Source: Clostridia bacterium
GTDB taxonomy: Bacteria > Bacillota > Clostridia > Acetivibrionales > DSM-2933
Assembly: GCA_026416815.1 (NCBI GenBank)
Contig: JAOAEJ010000014.1
Location: 1 to 49,235, forward strand
DNA length: 49,235 nucleotides
Direction: 5' to 3'
Shown here: positions 9,391-18,049 of the stretch, one piece after another
Layout of the letters: every line of letters begins with the position of its first letter
Position numbering within the stretch: position 1 is the first letter of the stretch
Program-made: the position numbers and the translations under genes
The notes under the pieces: generated by a model
Seen by the model: the letters and a program-made list of their open reading frames with translations, nothing else
Database searches by the model: none
What the model was told of the DNA's origin: nothing

Positions 9391-9593
9391 AGTTGTACCC
9401 CTCCCTATTAATTTTTTGATATAACAAAATTTGTATTGCCTCCTGCCATAAGATTAACGAATATATTGCATATAACGTGGCAGTACAAGGTATGGTAATT
9501 AACTCAATAATATCTAGAGATTGTGATAGACTAGTGTACGAAATGTGAATATTCTATGAACAAAAAACTTTTGTAAAATGTTAAACCACAATG

Positions 9594-9602
9594 TGATATA
9601 AT
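9594..9602 (+). promoter_or_regulatory. Extended -10 promoter for the TPR-GGDEF gene
   Basis: TGATATAAT (TGnTATAAT, -10 at 9597-9602) lies 66 bp upstream of the ATG. A TTGTAA at 9571-9576 is too far (20 bp) to be an optimal -35, which fits an extended -10 promoter. The rest of the 277-bp divergent gap shows no other clear signal. Confidence 0.5.
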
Positions 9603-9667
9603 ATAGAAAATACAATGTCATAAACCTAATTTATGTAAATTCACCGAGAAATCGAGGTTAATATATT

Positions 9668-12600
9668 ATGAATGATCAATGTAAACTTTTATCTGCTCTT
9701 ATCGCAAGCGAATATATAGAGGTGTTAAAAAGTAGTACGAGGGCTGTCCATTTTCATACAGTTAACAGTAATGCATTCTGCTATTATGTAGATAATGTGG
9801 TTAATAATATGGGAAGCGGCTTCTCGTTTTTAAAATTCCGCTTAAGTAAATCTGACATCAAAGAACCTTATCTCCCTTTTTTAAAAATCATCAGCCAATT
9901 TATCAGAAACCACAACATCAACGTAAGTGAGCTCCTTGAAAAAGCCAACGTATATCCCTTGCATAGAACAGTTTTTGACAGCTACTTCAACAACAAACCC
10001 TTTGACCGTAAGGATGAAATTGTTTTTGATGAGTTGATTTATGAAATGGGACAAGTTCGTGAATCCATAGCTAAGCTTATAGCAGAGTTATCCAAGATTA
10101 TGCCGCTTATTATTGCGGTGGCAGACGTTCAGTATGCCAGTGATTCCACTATCTTATACATTAAATCCATCCAAAATATTCTTAGAAGCAGTAGGGTATT
10201 GTTTATATTTTCTTACGACAAGAATTATTATTTTAATGATGACGATAAAAATGACAACTGGCTGGATTTCACCAGCTTTGCAGAGGAAAACTACAGTATC
10301 TTTGATTTCCATATAGAAGAGTGTCCTGGCTCTGCCAGTTGGCCTATGGATAGAGAAACCATTTCTATGCAGGAGATTCTTCGCATTGGCGAAATGAACT
10401 TGCATTTCCTATGTTTCAACAGTTCGGCCACCTGTGCTTCAAAGGTAATTGACCTACTCAAGAACAACCATAGCCTTGAAGATAAAAATATATACTACTC
10501 TGCGCTTTTTATCTTAGGAGATAGTTATTATTACCTAGGGGATAACGACAATGCCATCACTTGTTATCGTATGTTATTAGAGGAAGCCCAGGAAAGCTAT
10601 GATATCCGGCTACTATCCGAAGCTTACCGCAAAACCGCTTTAGCCTATTTGAATAAGTATGATATTGAAACAGCGCCGAAATTTGCCGCCCAATGTATGA
10701 AATTCGCCAACCTTCTGGGGGATGAATTTCAAGTAGCCAAAGCCTACTTAGTGCTCTTTCTTATCGCATATAAAAGAACCCATATACCTGAAGAGGAGCT
10801 GTATTTAAAAGTAGGGGAACTTCTTAAAAAGCACAACCTTGAGAATACCTATGGTTTTTATCTTCAAAACACATATATGTATGTGAAATATTATGACACC
10901 ATAGAACAGGTTCATGAATGCTGCGACAAAGCCATTGAGATTGCAAACAAGTATCAAAACAAGTTCGCTTTGGCTAGTACCTACCATAAAAAAGCCATTA
11001 CCTATTCCTATACGGAAGATAAAGAAAACTCCTTAGCTTATTTAAAAAGGAGCAGAAGTCTTCTTATTGAAGTTGGGGAACCACTGCAAATCATCCGTAT
11101 CAACAATGGCATAGGCTACCACTATATGAGCACTAAGGATTATGAAAATGCCCACCGCCATTATGCAGAAGCCATTAAGCTTTTCAGTAAAGTAAGGGAT
11201 TATAATGAGGTATCATCAACACTGTATAACCTTTGTCTCCTTCTTTTCATGGGACGGGATTATAAGGAGTGTGTAAAAACCATTGATAAACTTCTTCAAA
11301 TCATGAAGATTTATAAAAACACCTATATTCCCTACCGTTGTAAAGGTGACATTGATGTGTTAAAAGCCCTGTGCTTCTTTAAGATGGGAGAACGCTTCAA
11401 GGGGATGCAGGTAATCAATAGAATTCGTCCTACAATCGAAAAGAGCTTGACCTATGAATACCGTTTTATCTATGCAATTTTGGAAGGATTGATCTATGCC
11501 TCTGACAACAAGTTTGACTTGGCAGTTGAATGCTTTGAAGGAGCAGTGGGAGGAATAGGAGAAGATAACCTAAAAAATAAATCAATCAACATTTTCCTTC
11601 CTGTATATTACCTGGAGTATGGATTAATGCTCGTTGCTGCTGGCAGAAAAGAAGCAGCAGCTAAAGTACTGGAAAGAGGTATACAATACTGTACAGAAGT
11701 AAATTTTGAGCTGTATAAAAAGAGTATGGAAAATGCCCTGTACAACAACATAGACGATCACGCCAAATTCTCCTTTCCAAAAGTGGATATGGACTTGGAG
11801 GCTATCGTTGAAATTGCTAAGCAAGGGGTAACCCTAAGCAAGCTGCATAAAAAAATCAGAAGCATCGAGTTCTTAAATAAAATTCAAGAACTTCCTTCTT
11901 CGTTTGTAGGTAAGCAAGATATAGCTGATAATTATTTAGATCTCGTGCACATCAACTTTCCTAGTGAAGTTGCGTTTTTGTATGATATAAATAACGGTGA
12001 AAAACAATGTATTGCTTCCAAGGTAATCACAAGCAATACTATTGAAACTCCAATTCATTATATAGAAAGATTAGAGAAATTGGACGAACCGTTGCTATTA
12101 GACTTTGTACACAACACCGACAGTTCGGATTTGAAAGGAGAATTCAGTTCCATTATAAATATCCCGGTCAAAACCGACTGTGGTAAAATGTTAGGATTGT
12201 TTTTAGCGACAGTAAAACCTGAGAACTATTTTCATAATGATGATTTAAACATACTCACCATTGCAACAAGACAAATAGCCACTATGTTTACAAAAATAGA
12301 TCAGGATGAAGCATTACTGCACATGTCCAGAACAGATATTTTGACAGGTCTTCATAACCGACAAGCGTTGCAGGCTAAGCTCATCGAAGAAATGGATAAA
12401 ATTAAGAAAATGCAAGAAAACCATAAGGTCAAATTATCCCTTATGTTTATAGACTTGGATAACTTCAAATACTACAATGATACCTTCGGTCACAACATGG
12501 GAGATATCATCATACAAGCCTTTGGAGATATGCTGCGCAGAGAATTTGTAGCCCTGGATTTTATAGCAAGATTTGGAGGGGACGAATTTGTTATCATTCT

Positions 12601-12871
12601 CCCCGGCACTGAAGATACAGTTGCAAAAGTCATCGGTGAACGTGTGATAAAAAATATATTCGGCAACGACAGCTTCAAAAGCATTATAGAAAGAACCCTC
12701 GGCTATCCGGTACAAATCCCCAAAAACAAAGTACTTACCTGCTCTGTAGGTATAGCCGGATACCATTTCACAGAACATAAGGATGATAATCTGGATATTC
12801 TGATGCACAATGCGGATACAGCTTTATATAAAGCAAAAAGCTCAGGCAAAAATGCTGTAGAAATGTACTAA
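9668..12871 (+). CDS. Large cytoplasmic protein: degenerate ATPase-like region, TPRs, GAF-like, GGDEF diguanylate cyclase
   Basis: A 1067-residue soluble protein. Residues 1-220 resemble the second half of a MalT/LuxR-type STAND ATPase (LIIAVADVQYASD resembles Walker B plus sensor), but no P-loop is visible, so nucleotide binding is doubtful. About 270-640 is a run of TPR helices for protein contacts. About 740-880 looks GAF-like. The GGDEF domain (about 895-1065) has LTGLHNR, FIDLDNFKYYNDTFGH, an intact GGDEF and the closing YKAKSSGKNAV. The residues that hold GTP and metal are present, so it should make c-di-GMP. The position of the inhibitory I-site RxxD reads VALD, so product inhibition through that site is not expected. 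There is no EAL or HTH domain. It is a monocistronic gene followed by a strong terminator. Confidence 0.9.
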   Translation: MNDQCKLLSALIASEYIEVLKSSTRAVHFHTVNSNAFCYYVDNVVNNMGSGFSFLKFRLSKSDIKEPYLPFLKIISQFIRNHNINVSELLEKANVYPLHRTVFDSYFNNKPFDRKDEIVFDELIYEMGQVRESIAKLIAELSKIMPLIIAVADVQYASDSTILYIKSIQNILRSSRVLFIFSYDKNYYFNDDDKNDNWLDFTSFAEENYSIFDFHIEECPGSASWPMDRETISMQEILRIGEMNLHFLCFNSSATCASKVIDLLKNNHSLEDKNIYYSALFILGDSYYYLGDNDNAITCYRMLLEEAQESYDIRLLSEAYRKTALAYLNKYDIETAPKFAAQCMKFANLLGDEFQVAKAYLVLFLIAYKRTHIPEEELYLKVGELLKKHNLENTYGFYLQNTYMYVKYYDTIEQVHECCDKAIEIANKYQNKFALASTYHKKAITYSYTEDKENSLAYLKRSRSLLIEVGEPLQIIRINNGIGYHYMSTKDYENAHRHYAEAIKLFSKVRDYNEVSSTLYNLCLLLFMGRDYKECVKTIDKLLQIMKIYKNTYIPYRCKGDIDVLKALCFFKMGERFKGMQVINRIRPTIEKSLTYEYRFIYAILEGLIYASDNKFDLAVECFEGAVGGIGEDNLKNKSINIFLPVYYLEYGLMLVAAGRKEAAAKVLERGIQYCTEVNFELYKKSMENALYNNIDDHAKFSFPKVDMDLEAIVEIAKQGVTLSKLHKKIRSIEFLNKIQELPSSFVGKQDIADNYLDLVHINFPSEVAFLYDINNGEKQCIASKVITSNTIETPIHYIERLEKLDEPLLLDFVHNTDSSDLKGEFSSIINIPVKTDCGKMLGLFLATVKPENYFHNDDLNILTIATRQIATMFTKIDQDEALLHMSRTDILTGLHNRQALQAKLIEEMDKIKKMQENHKVKLSLMFIDLDNFKYYNDTFGHNMGDIIIQAFGDMLRREFVALDFIARFGGDEFVIILPGTEDTVAKVIGERVIKNIFGNDSFKSIIERTLGYPVQIPKNKVLTCSVGIAGYHFTEHKDDNLDILMHNADTALYKAKSSGKNAVEMY

Positions 12872-12872
12872 A

Positions 12873-12914
12873 AGAAACAAAAGAGCTGCGGCAAACCGCA
12901 GCTCTTTTGTTTCT
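12873..12914. terminator. Intrinsic terminator, 19-bp perfect stem
   Basis: AGAAACAAAAGAGCTGCGG pairs perfectly with its complement across a CAAA loop; the 3' arm ends in CTCTTTTGTTTCT. A-rich and T-rich flanks on both sides make it a likely bidirectional terminator between the plus-strand GGDEF gene and the minus-strand gene that ends at 12948. Confidence 0.9.
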
Positions 12915-12947
12915 GATATTAAACTACTATCTCAAACAGGTTAACCT

Positions 12948-13838
12948 TTAATAATTATCCTCCAGCCACTTAGCAGCCTTTGCAATCATGCTTTGATGCT
13001 TGTCATCAACCTTGTCGGTGCCATGAGTCCTACTACCAAGGAAGTGTATATCAAAATGTCCGCTCATAGCATTGCCTTTTACGTCATCCAGGTTAGTCCC
13101 CGCTCCATATCCAGCGCTTCTTGAGCTTACATATGCCTCCCCCGGCTGACTTTCAACACCGGCATGGGGCATTCCTGCCATAGATCCAGCAATCCTTTTA
13201 CCGTCTACTACTACGACAACAGCTCGTCTCTCCCAACTCCACTGTCCTCCGTATATCTTCTTCATTATAGCGGTATCGCTTGAGGTTAGAGGTTCACAGT
13301 CGGCGTGGTTGTGTCCATAGGTCCTCTTTGCTTTGAACGCCAGCCCAGTATCAACATCATATATTACAGCAACCTGGCCTTTACTGAAAATATCCTCTGC
13401 CCCGCCAAACCAAGGCATTAGGTAGTCACTTTCATCAACTCTTTCAGCTGAAACACTTACCGCTGATACGGCATATCTTGTAGAATCAGACCTGGATACA
13501 GAGGTCCTGTCGTTCACAAGCAGCCTTGAAATAAGTGATAAAGTATTCTTCCCTGCTTTTCCGTCTTGCTTAAGCCGATACTTTTTCTGCAGCATTTTTA
13601 CTGCATATGTAGTAGCACTTCCGTAGTAGCCGGTAGGCTTGCTTTTAAAAAAGCCAAGCTGTTTCAAATTGTTCTGCAACAACTCAACATTTTTACCATG
13701 CATCCCCTGCTTTAAAGTAACTGTTTGAACTACCGCCTTAGAACCTGATGAAGCTGCTGAAGCTGAAACGGGACTGAAAGAAAAAAATACTGAAAAAACA
13801 GCAGCAGAAATCAAGCCATAGGCCATTTTTTTATGCAT
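12948..13838 (-). CDS. Secreted peptidoglycan-binding-domain protein under c-di-AMP riboswitch
   Basis: A 296-residue exported protein. The signal peptide runs to about residue 28. A PG_binding_1 domain follows at about 40-105 (LKQGMHGKNVELLQNNLKQL, then GYYGSATTYAVKMLQKKYRL). The C-terminal half (about 140-296) is a conserved-looking domain with GHNHADCEPL, SGHFDIHFLGSRTHG and several His/Asp residues that could bind metal, but I do not recognise it as a characterised catalytic family. The leader is long and contains a c-di-AMP riboswitch. Riboswitches of this class normally control cell-wall hydrolases and osmolyte transporters, which supports a cell-wall remodelling role. GAGGGG precedes the ATG. 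Confidence 0.88.
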   Translation of the reverse strand: MHKKMAYGLISAAVFSVFFSFSPVSASAASSGSKAVVQTVTLKQGMHGKNVELLQNNLKQLGFFKSKPTGYYGSATTYAVKMLQKKYRLKQDGKAGKNTLSLISRLLVNDRTSVSRSDSTRYAVSAVSVSAERVDESDYLMPWFGGAEDIFSKGQVAVIYDVDTGLAFKAKRTYGHNHADCEPLTSSDTAIMKKIYGGQWSWERRAVVVVVDGKRIAGSMAGMPHAGVESQPGEAYVSSRSAGYGAGTNLDDVKGNAMSGHFDIHFLGSRTHGTDKVDDKHQSMIAKAAKWLEDNY

Positions 13839-13857
13839 TTGCGAAACCCCTCTCCTT

Positions 13858-13980
13858 ATCGCTTACGAGGTTAGTTGACGGGTTAGGTAGAAGAGCCACC
13901 CTTTCCGGTTATACCGGAATTAACCCCAAAAAATTAGTTCCCCCGCTTCCCTAATAAGTTTTTAGGGAATTCAGCGTCTT
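13858..13980 (-). promoter_or_regulatory. ydaO/yuaA-type c-di-AMP riboswitch
   Basis: Read on the minus strand, this leader has the class landmarks in order: GACGCUGAAU..., a P2-like hairpin with UUAGGGAAGC, the GGGGGAAC core, GGGGUUAAUUCCGG with a CCGGU/ACCGG hairpin, AAAGGGUGGC, and the 3' block CCGUCAACUAACCUCGUAAGCG. This 3' block closely matches the end of the Bacillus subtilis ydaO element as I remember it. It ends about 20 nt before the start codon of the peptidoglycan-binding gene. In this class, c-di-AMP normally turns expression off. I see no separate terminator between its 3' end and the Shine-Dalgarno, so control may be at translation or by a terminator that overlaps the 3' block. 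Confidence 0.93.
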
Positions 13981-14160
13981 TCAACTATCTGCTTTGTACA
14001 ACGAACTTCTTACTCTTTACTCTTGTACATCAACTTAGAGCTATCAGTGCATTCAGTCTAGAACCATAACATAAGCTTTTATTCTCTATACCGGAATTTC
14101 TCCCCTCCCAATAACCCAATTTCAAGTACAGCAGCTTTATAGAAAAAGTTCGTATGAGTA

Positions 14161-14189
14161 ATTATAATACCATGTACCTCTATAGTAAA
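14161..14189 (-). promoter_or_regulatory. Sigma-A-type promoter for the riboswitch transcript
   Basis: On the minus strand TTTACT (14184-14189), a 17-bp spacer and TATAAT (14161-14166). The predicted start near 14154 gives a leader of about 315 nt, of which about 170 nt precede the riboswitch aptamer. The upstream leader holds a pairable TGTACAA...TTGTACA. Confidence 0.7.
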
Positions 14190-14211
14190 CGCTAAATGTT
14201 TGACTAGTTTT

Positions 14212-14227
14212 GTATACATTTGTATAC
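14212..14227. promoter_or_regulatory. Perfect inverted repeat, candidate operator
   Basis: GTATACA-TT-TGTATAC lies 22 bp upstream of the minus-strand -35 element and 200 bp upstream of the plus-strand hydrolase gene. It resembles operators of GntR-type regulators, but no such regulator gene is in the window. A nearby CTTTCC-CCATGG-AGGAAAG palindrome (14271-14289) has no assigned role. Confidence 0.4.
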
Positions 14228-14428
14228 TTTCAGAGCTGGTTTACTATGTAACCGCGAAGCCCATACCCCTTTCCCCATGGAGGAAAGATTTATACTTAAT
14301 GGTTATTTATAGGCTTTTTATCTATTACTCTATTGCCTATATTGTACTGCTTTGATATATTTATACATATCATAGACATAATTATAATTTACATAAAATA
14401 TCAAAGTGTCCATATGAGGGGGTTAACC

Positions 14429-15304
14429 ATGCAAAAAAATGTTGAGTTCTATTCCGAAGGCAGTCTGATAAAAGGAATACTGCACCTTCCTGAAAATCTA
14501 GATGAAAACAGAAAACATCCCGCTATCGTCTTATGTCATGGGTTTGCCGGAGTCAAGGAGCTTTTGCTTCCTAATTTTGCAAAGAGATTCAGCGAAAATG
14601 GCTTTATCGTACTTTCATTTGATTATAGAGGATTTGGTGAGAGTGAAGGTGAAAGGGGAAGGCTTCTTCCAAAAAATCAAATTACCGATATAAGAAATGC
14701 AATTACATTCCTTCAGAGCATTGTGGAAGTTGATTCCCAACGTATTGGCCTTTGGGGCACCTCCTTCGGCGGGGCGAACGCAATCATAACATCCAGTATA
14801 GATAAAAGAGTAAAGTGTCTTTCAGTACAGATAACCTTCGGAAATGGTGAAAGAGTCATAACCGGCGGCATGTCGGAGGAGGAAAAAAGCAAATTCTACG
14901 ACTCCATAACAAAGATGTGCATAAGGGCTGTTACCAAAAATAAAGAAATGATGGTAACGGTGGACAAGGTATTGACCGATGAACAGTCAAAAGAGTTCTA
15001 TTTTAGTCATGTGGAGGAATTTCCCGCATTGAAAACCAAAATACCTTTCCTTACTGTGAAGGAGACCATCGAACACAAAGCCGAAAATCATATAGGTTCA
15101 GTAAATATCCCTATCCTTATTGTAGGAGCTGAAAATGACGCAGTAAACCCTATTGAAGAATCTACAATCCTATTTGAAAAGGCTAATGAACCAAAAGAGC
15201 TGCTTATTGTAAAGGGTGCTACCCACTATGACCTGTATGAAGGAGAAAAGTTTGAGGAAGTTTCAAACAAGCAAATTGAGTGGTTCAGCAGGTATTTAGC
15301 GTAG
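14429..15304 (+). CDS. Alpha/beta hydrolase (dienelactone hydrolase/esterase-like)
   Basis: A 291-residue cytosolic alpha/beta hydrolase. The start at 14429 is chosen because GAGGGGG precedes it by 6 bases; the longer reading frame upstream is AT-rich and not protein-like. The catalytic triad is visible: nucleophile Ser in GTSFGG, Asp in GAENDAVNP, His in ATHYDLY. The oxyanion region HGFAG and the early GFGESEG wording are typical of the family. The substrate cannot be predicted. A possible promoter is TATAAT at 14383-14388 with a weak TTTATA 17 bp upstream. It is transcribed away from the riboswitch gene and converges on the amino acid importer. Confidence 0.9.
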   Translation: MQKNVEFYSEGSLIKGILHLPENLDENRKHPAIVLCHGFAGVKELLLPNFAKRFSENGFIVLSFDYRGFGESEGERGRLLPKNQITDIRNAITFLQSIVEVDSQRIGLWGTSFGGANAIITSSIDKRVKCLSVQITFGNGERVITGGMSEEEKSKFYDSITKMCIRAVTKNKEMMVTVDKVLTDEQSKEFYFSHVEEFPALKTKIPFLTVKETIEHKAENHIGSVNIPILIVGAENDAVNPIEESTILFEKANEPKELLIVKGATHYDLYEGEKFEEVSNKQIEWFSRYLA

Positions 15305-15329
15305 ACTAATACTTTTCACAAAATATAAG

Positions 15330-15381
15330 GGGAAGCTTAGCGTAAGTTTGAATTAAACAACTATACTCATCTAAGCTTCCC
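15330..15381. terminator. Terminator between convergent genes
   Basis: GGGAAGCTTAG (15330-15340) pairs with CTAAGCTTCCC (15371-15381) around a 30-nt loop, followed on the plus strand by CATTTTTTAT. It lies between the plus-strand hydrolase and the minus-strand ATPase gene. Confidence 0.7.
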
Positions 15382-15418
15382 AATCATTTTTTATGCCAAC
15401 AAATATAAATGTTGTTTC

Positions 15419-16177
15419 CTACAACACCTGGCTTAAAAATGCTTTTGTCCTTTCATGGGAAGGATTTGCAAATATATGCTCCGGTACTCCCTCCTCAACA
15501 ATCTGCCCATGGTCCATAAAAATGACTCTGTTTGCAACTTCCCTCGCAAATCCCATTTCATGAGTCACCACAATCATGGTCATATGTTCCTGTGCCAGGT
15601 CCTTCATAACCTTAAGTACCTCCCCCGTAAGTTCAGGGTCCAGAGCCGATGTAGGCTCATCAAAGAGCATTATATCAGGACTCATCGCCAATGCCCTGGC
15701 AATAGCAACCCTCTGCTTCTGACCTCCCGAAAGCTGGGATGGATAGCTGTCTCTTTTATTCTCCAAACCAACCTTTTTCATTAGTCTCTCAGCAACCTCT
15801 GCAGCTTGGTTTCTAAGAACAGCATTCACAATTAAAGGTGCTTCAATTATATTTTCCAGGACAGTTTTATGAGGAAACAAATTAAAGCCTTGAAATACCA
15901 TACCCATCTTGCTGCGTATCTGCCTGATTTGTTTATTGGGCTTATAATGGACTTTTCCTGCACCATCGGTTGAAACCATTATCTCTCCCTCAATTTCAAT
16001 ACTTCCCCTGTCTATAGTCTCCAGTCGGTTCAGGCACCTGAGAAAGGTACTTTTTCCCGACCCCGAAGGGCCTATCACAGCTATAACTTCACCCTTATTT
16101 ACTTCCAGTGATACTCCCTTCAAAACCTCTACTTTATTAAAACTTTTATGTATATCATTTGCCTTAATCATTTTCAT
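15419..16177 (-). CDS. Polar amino acid ABC importer, ATP-binding subunit (GlnQ-type)
   Basis: A 252-residue ATPase of the polar amino acid uptake family. Walker A is GPSGSGKST, the signature is LSGGQKQR, Walker B is [12 protein letters not shown] and the switch is VTHEMGFA. The [22 protein letters not shown] and [14 protein letters not shown] wording is diagnostic for the GlnQ/HisP group. It is the third gene of a substrate-binding protein, permease, ATPase operon, starting 15 bp after the permease. The substrate cannot be read from the ATPase. Confidence 0.95.
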   Translation of the reverse strand: MKMIKANDIHKSFNKVEVLKGVSLEVNKGEVIAVIGPSGSGKSTFLRCLNRLETIDRGSIEIEGEIMVSTDGAGKVHYKPNKQIRQIRSKMGMVFQGFNLFPHKTVLENIIEAPLIVNAVLRNQAAEVAERLMKKVGLENKRDSYPSQLSGGQKQRVAIARALAMSPDIMLFDEPTSALDPELTGEVLKVMKDLAQEHMTMIVVTHEMGFAREVANRVIFMDHGQIVEEGVPEHIFANPSHERTKAFLSQVL

Positions 16178-16192
16178 ATCGGTGTTCTCCCT

Positions 16193-16849
16193 TTATTCGT
16201 AAACAGAATACCTTTTTTCCAGTCTCTTGAATGCCCAGGTAAGCAATAGTGTCATTATAAGATAGAAAGCAGCTGCTACACCAAAGGGTATTACGCTGAA
16301 ATCTCTTACCACCATATCCTTAGCTGCTTTCAAAAGCTCGCTAAGCCCTATAGCATACACAAGCGCAGTATCCTTCACCAGGGTTATAACCTCATTGCTG
16401 ACCGGAGGCAGCACTCTTCTAATCATCTGTGGAAGTATTATCCTTCGCATAGTCTGAGGATAAGTCATCCCCAACACATCGGCAGCTTCATACTGACCTT
16501 TATCAATAGACTGTATCCCTGCCCTGAAAATCTCAGCAAAGTAGGCTGCATAGTTGAGCCCGAAAGCGATACACGCAGCAGGGAACCTCTCAATATTATC
16601 TATCCCCAGTTCATTCAACAAAAAGTTAAACCCAAAAAAGACAAAGTACACCTGCAGCAGCAGCGGTGTTCCCCTCATCAGCCATATATAAAAGTGTGCA
16701 GCAGACCTAAGTGCCTTGAATTTCAAAACCTGGGCGAGTGCTATAATGAGTCCCAATGGTATTGAAAAGACCAGAGTAATTGCAAAAAGCCCTAGAGTTA
16801 CTTTGCTTCCATCCGCTACTGCTTTAATAACCTCCAATAAATACTGCAT
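16193..16849 (-). CDS. Polar amino acid ABC importer, permease (HisM/GlnP-type)
   Basis: A 218-residue permease with five likely transmembrane helices. The EAA-loop is EAADVLGMTYPQTMRRIILPQ, and the N-terminal KVTLGLFAITLVFSIPLGL is typical of the His/Glu/Gln/Arg/opine family. The start at 16849 is chosen because GGGGAGAGG precedes it; an upstream in-frame ATG would extend it by 12 residues into that Shine-Dalgarno. A single permease type suggests a homodimer. Confidence 0.94.
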   Translation of the reverse strand: MQYLLEVIKAVADGSKVTLGLFAITLVFSIPLGLIIALAQVLKFKALRSAAHFYIWLMRGTPLLLQVYFVFFGFNFLLNELGIDNIERFPAACIAFGLNYAAYFAEIFRAGIQSIDKGQYEAADVLGMTYPQTMRRIILPQMIRRVLPPVSNEVITLVKDTALVYAIGLSELLKAAKDMVVRDFSVIPFGVAAAFYLIMTLLLTWAFKRLEKRYSVYE

Positions 16850-16868
16850 ATTTTCCTCTCCCCACATC

Positions 16869-16907
16869 AAAATAGAGGCATGCACTTAAATGTGCAACCT
16901 CTATTTT
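16869..16907 (-). terminator. Intra-operon stem-loop between binding-protein and permease genes
   Basis: AAAATAGAGG (16869-16878) pairs with CCTCTATTTT (16898-16907), and an inner TGCAC/GTGCA pair continues the stem. It ends in TTTT on the minus strand. Such an attenuator or mRNA-stabilising hairpin is common after a binding-protein gene, which must be made in excess over its transporter. Confidence 0.65.
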
Positions 16908-16932
16908 CCAGTTTCCATATTATGTATAGTGC

Positions 16933-17745
16933 TTATTTAACGATATCTGCACCAAACCACTTCTTTGAAATTTCAGCGGAAGTTCCGTCCTTTTTCATTT
17001 CATCCAATGTCTTTTGCAGTTCATTCAGGAATGCTGTATCTTCTTTTCTTATACCGACCCCAAATTCTTCAAGTCCGAAATGATCTTCAAGTACCACAAA
17101 ACTATCTGAGTCCTTGGCAATATAGTATCTTCCTACAACCTCATCAACCACCGCAGCCTCTACACTTCCCATCTTAAGCGCCATAAGTACATCGTTGTTG
17201 TTAGGGAATTCTACTACTTCCTTTATAGAGCTTAAAGTAGCCTTATCCTTTTCCAAAGCCTCTTTACTGCTGCTTCCTGACTGAAGCCCTACCTTTTTGC
17301 CTGAGAGATCAGCTTTTCCCTTTATAGAAGCCCCCTTAGCTACAACTAAAATCTGTTTGTCCTCTATATATGGCTTTGTGAAGTTTATTTCCTGCTTCCT
17401 TTTTTCTGTGATAGTCATTCCATTCCATATTAAGTCAATGTTTTTATTCTTCAATTCAAGTGTCACTGTATCCCAGTTTACAGGCTGGAATTTAACATTT
17501 ACACCCATTCTTTTAGCTGCTTCCTTAGCAAGATCAATGTCAAAGCCTACAATAGTTCCATCCTTATCTTTAAAGCCCATAGGTGGAAACGCATCGTCAA
17601 GGCCAACCACAAACTCACCTTTTTTCTTAATCTTGTCCCATGAATCATCGGTTGTAGATGAAGTCTGCTTACCACCTGAACAGCCGGTTAGGAGCAAGCC
17701 TGCTGTAAGTACTGCTGTAATCGCTGCTGCAAATAATTTTTTCAT
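16933..17745 (-). CDS. Amino acid ABC importer, substrate-binding lipoprotein
   Basis: A 270-residue lipoprotein; the start at 17745 follows GGAGGAG. The signal peptide ends in a lipobox LLTGC (Cys at about 22). The mature protein is an SBP_bac_3 domain: FVVGLDDAFPPMGF, GFDIDLAKEAAKRMG, NGMTITEKRKQEINFTKPY and the KKVGLQSGSSS hinge segment. The binding-site Arg of family members (in TEKR) and the DEVVG segment are present, which fits an alpha-amino acid ligand. The lead gene of the operon, with the permease 83 bp downstream after a hairpin. Its ligand (for example cystine, glutamine or arginine) cannot be settled from sequence alone. Confidence 0.93.
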   Translation of the reverse strand: MKKLFAAAITAVLTAGLLLTGCSGGKQTSSTTDDSWDKIKKKGEFVVGLDDAFPPMGFKDKDGTIVGFDIDLAKEAAKRMGVNVKFQPVNWDTVTLELKNKNIDLIWNGMTITEKRKQEINFTKPYIEDKQILVVAKGASIKGKADLSGKKVGLQSGSSSKEALEKDKATLSSIKEVVEFPNNNDVLMALKMGSVEAAVVDEVVGRYYIAKDSDSFVVLEDHFGLEEFGVGIRKEDTAFLNELQKTLDEMKKDGTSAEISKKWFGADIVK

Positions 17746-17782
17746 ATGTAACTCCTCCGTAAGTGTTATAAAATACATTACA

Positions 17783-17821
17783 ATTATACTTTAGTTTACT
17801 AAATTCGTAAAGTGTAAACTA
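17783..17821 (-). promoter_or_regulatory. Promoter of amino acid importer with overlapping inverted repeat
   Basis: On the minus strand TTTACG (17806-17811), 17 bp, TATAAT (17783-17788). An inverted repeat TAGTTTAC (17792-17799) and GTAAACTA (17814-17821) spans the -35 and the spacer, so a repressor bound there would block polymerase. The regulator is unknown. Confidence 0.6.
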
Positions 17822-17978
17822 ATTAATTATGTAAATCTTTTGTATCAATTATGCTATATAAAACAAAGAATTTATAGGCATTGTAAATATCCGCGCAAAT
17901 CCTTAATAATTATAACAAACGCTTCTGATAAGCATATTTGAAACATTCAGTGAGCTTAGAATTTGTCATATAAAAACA

Positions 17979-18010
17979 CCAGTTGAAAAAACAATTGCTT
18001 TTTCAACTGG
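17979..18010 (-). terminator. Terminator of the methyl-accepting protein gene
   Basis: CCAGTTGAAAAA pairs with TTTTTCAACTGG around an 8-nt loop, about 40 bp beyond the stop codon, and is followed on the minus strand by GTTTTTAT. Confidence 0.8.
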
Positions 18011-18049
18011 CGCTAACAAACTACAGTCTCTCTTATGTTAACTCTCAAC

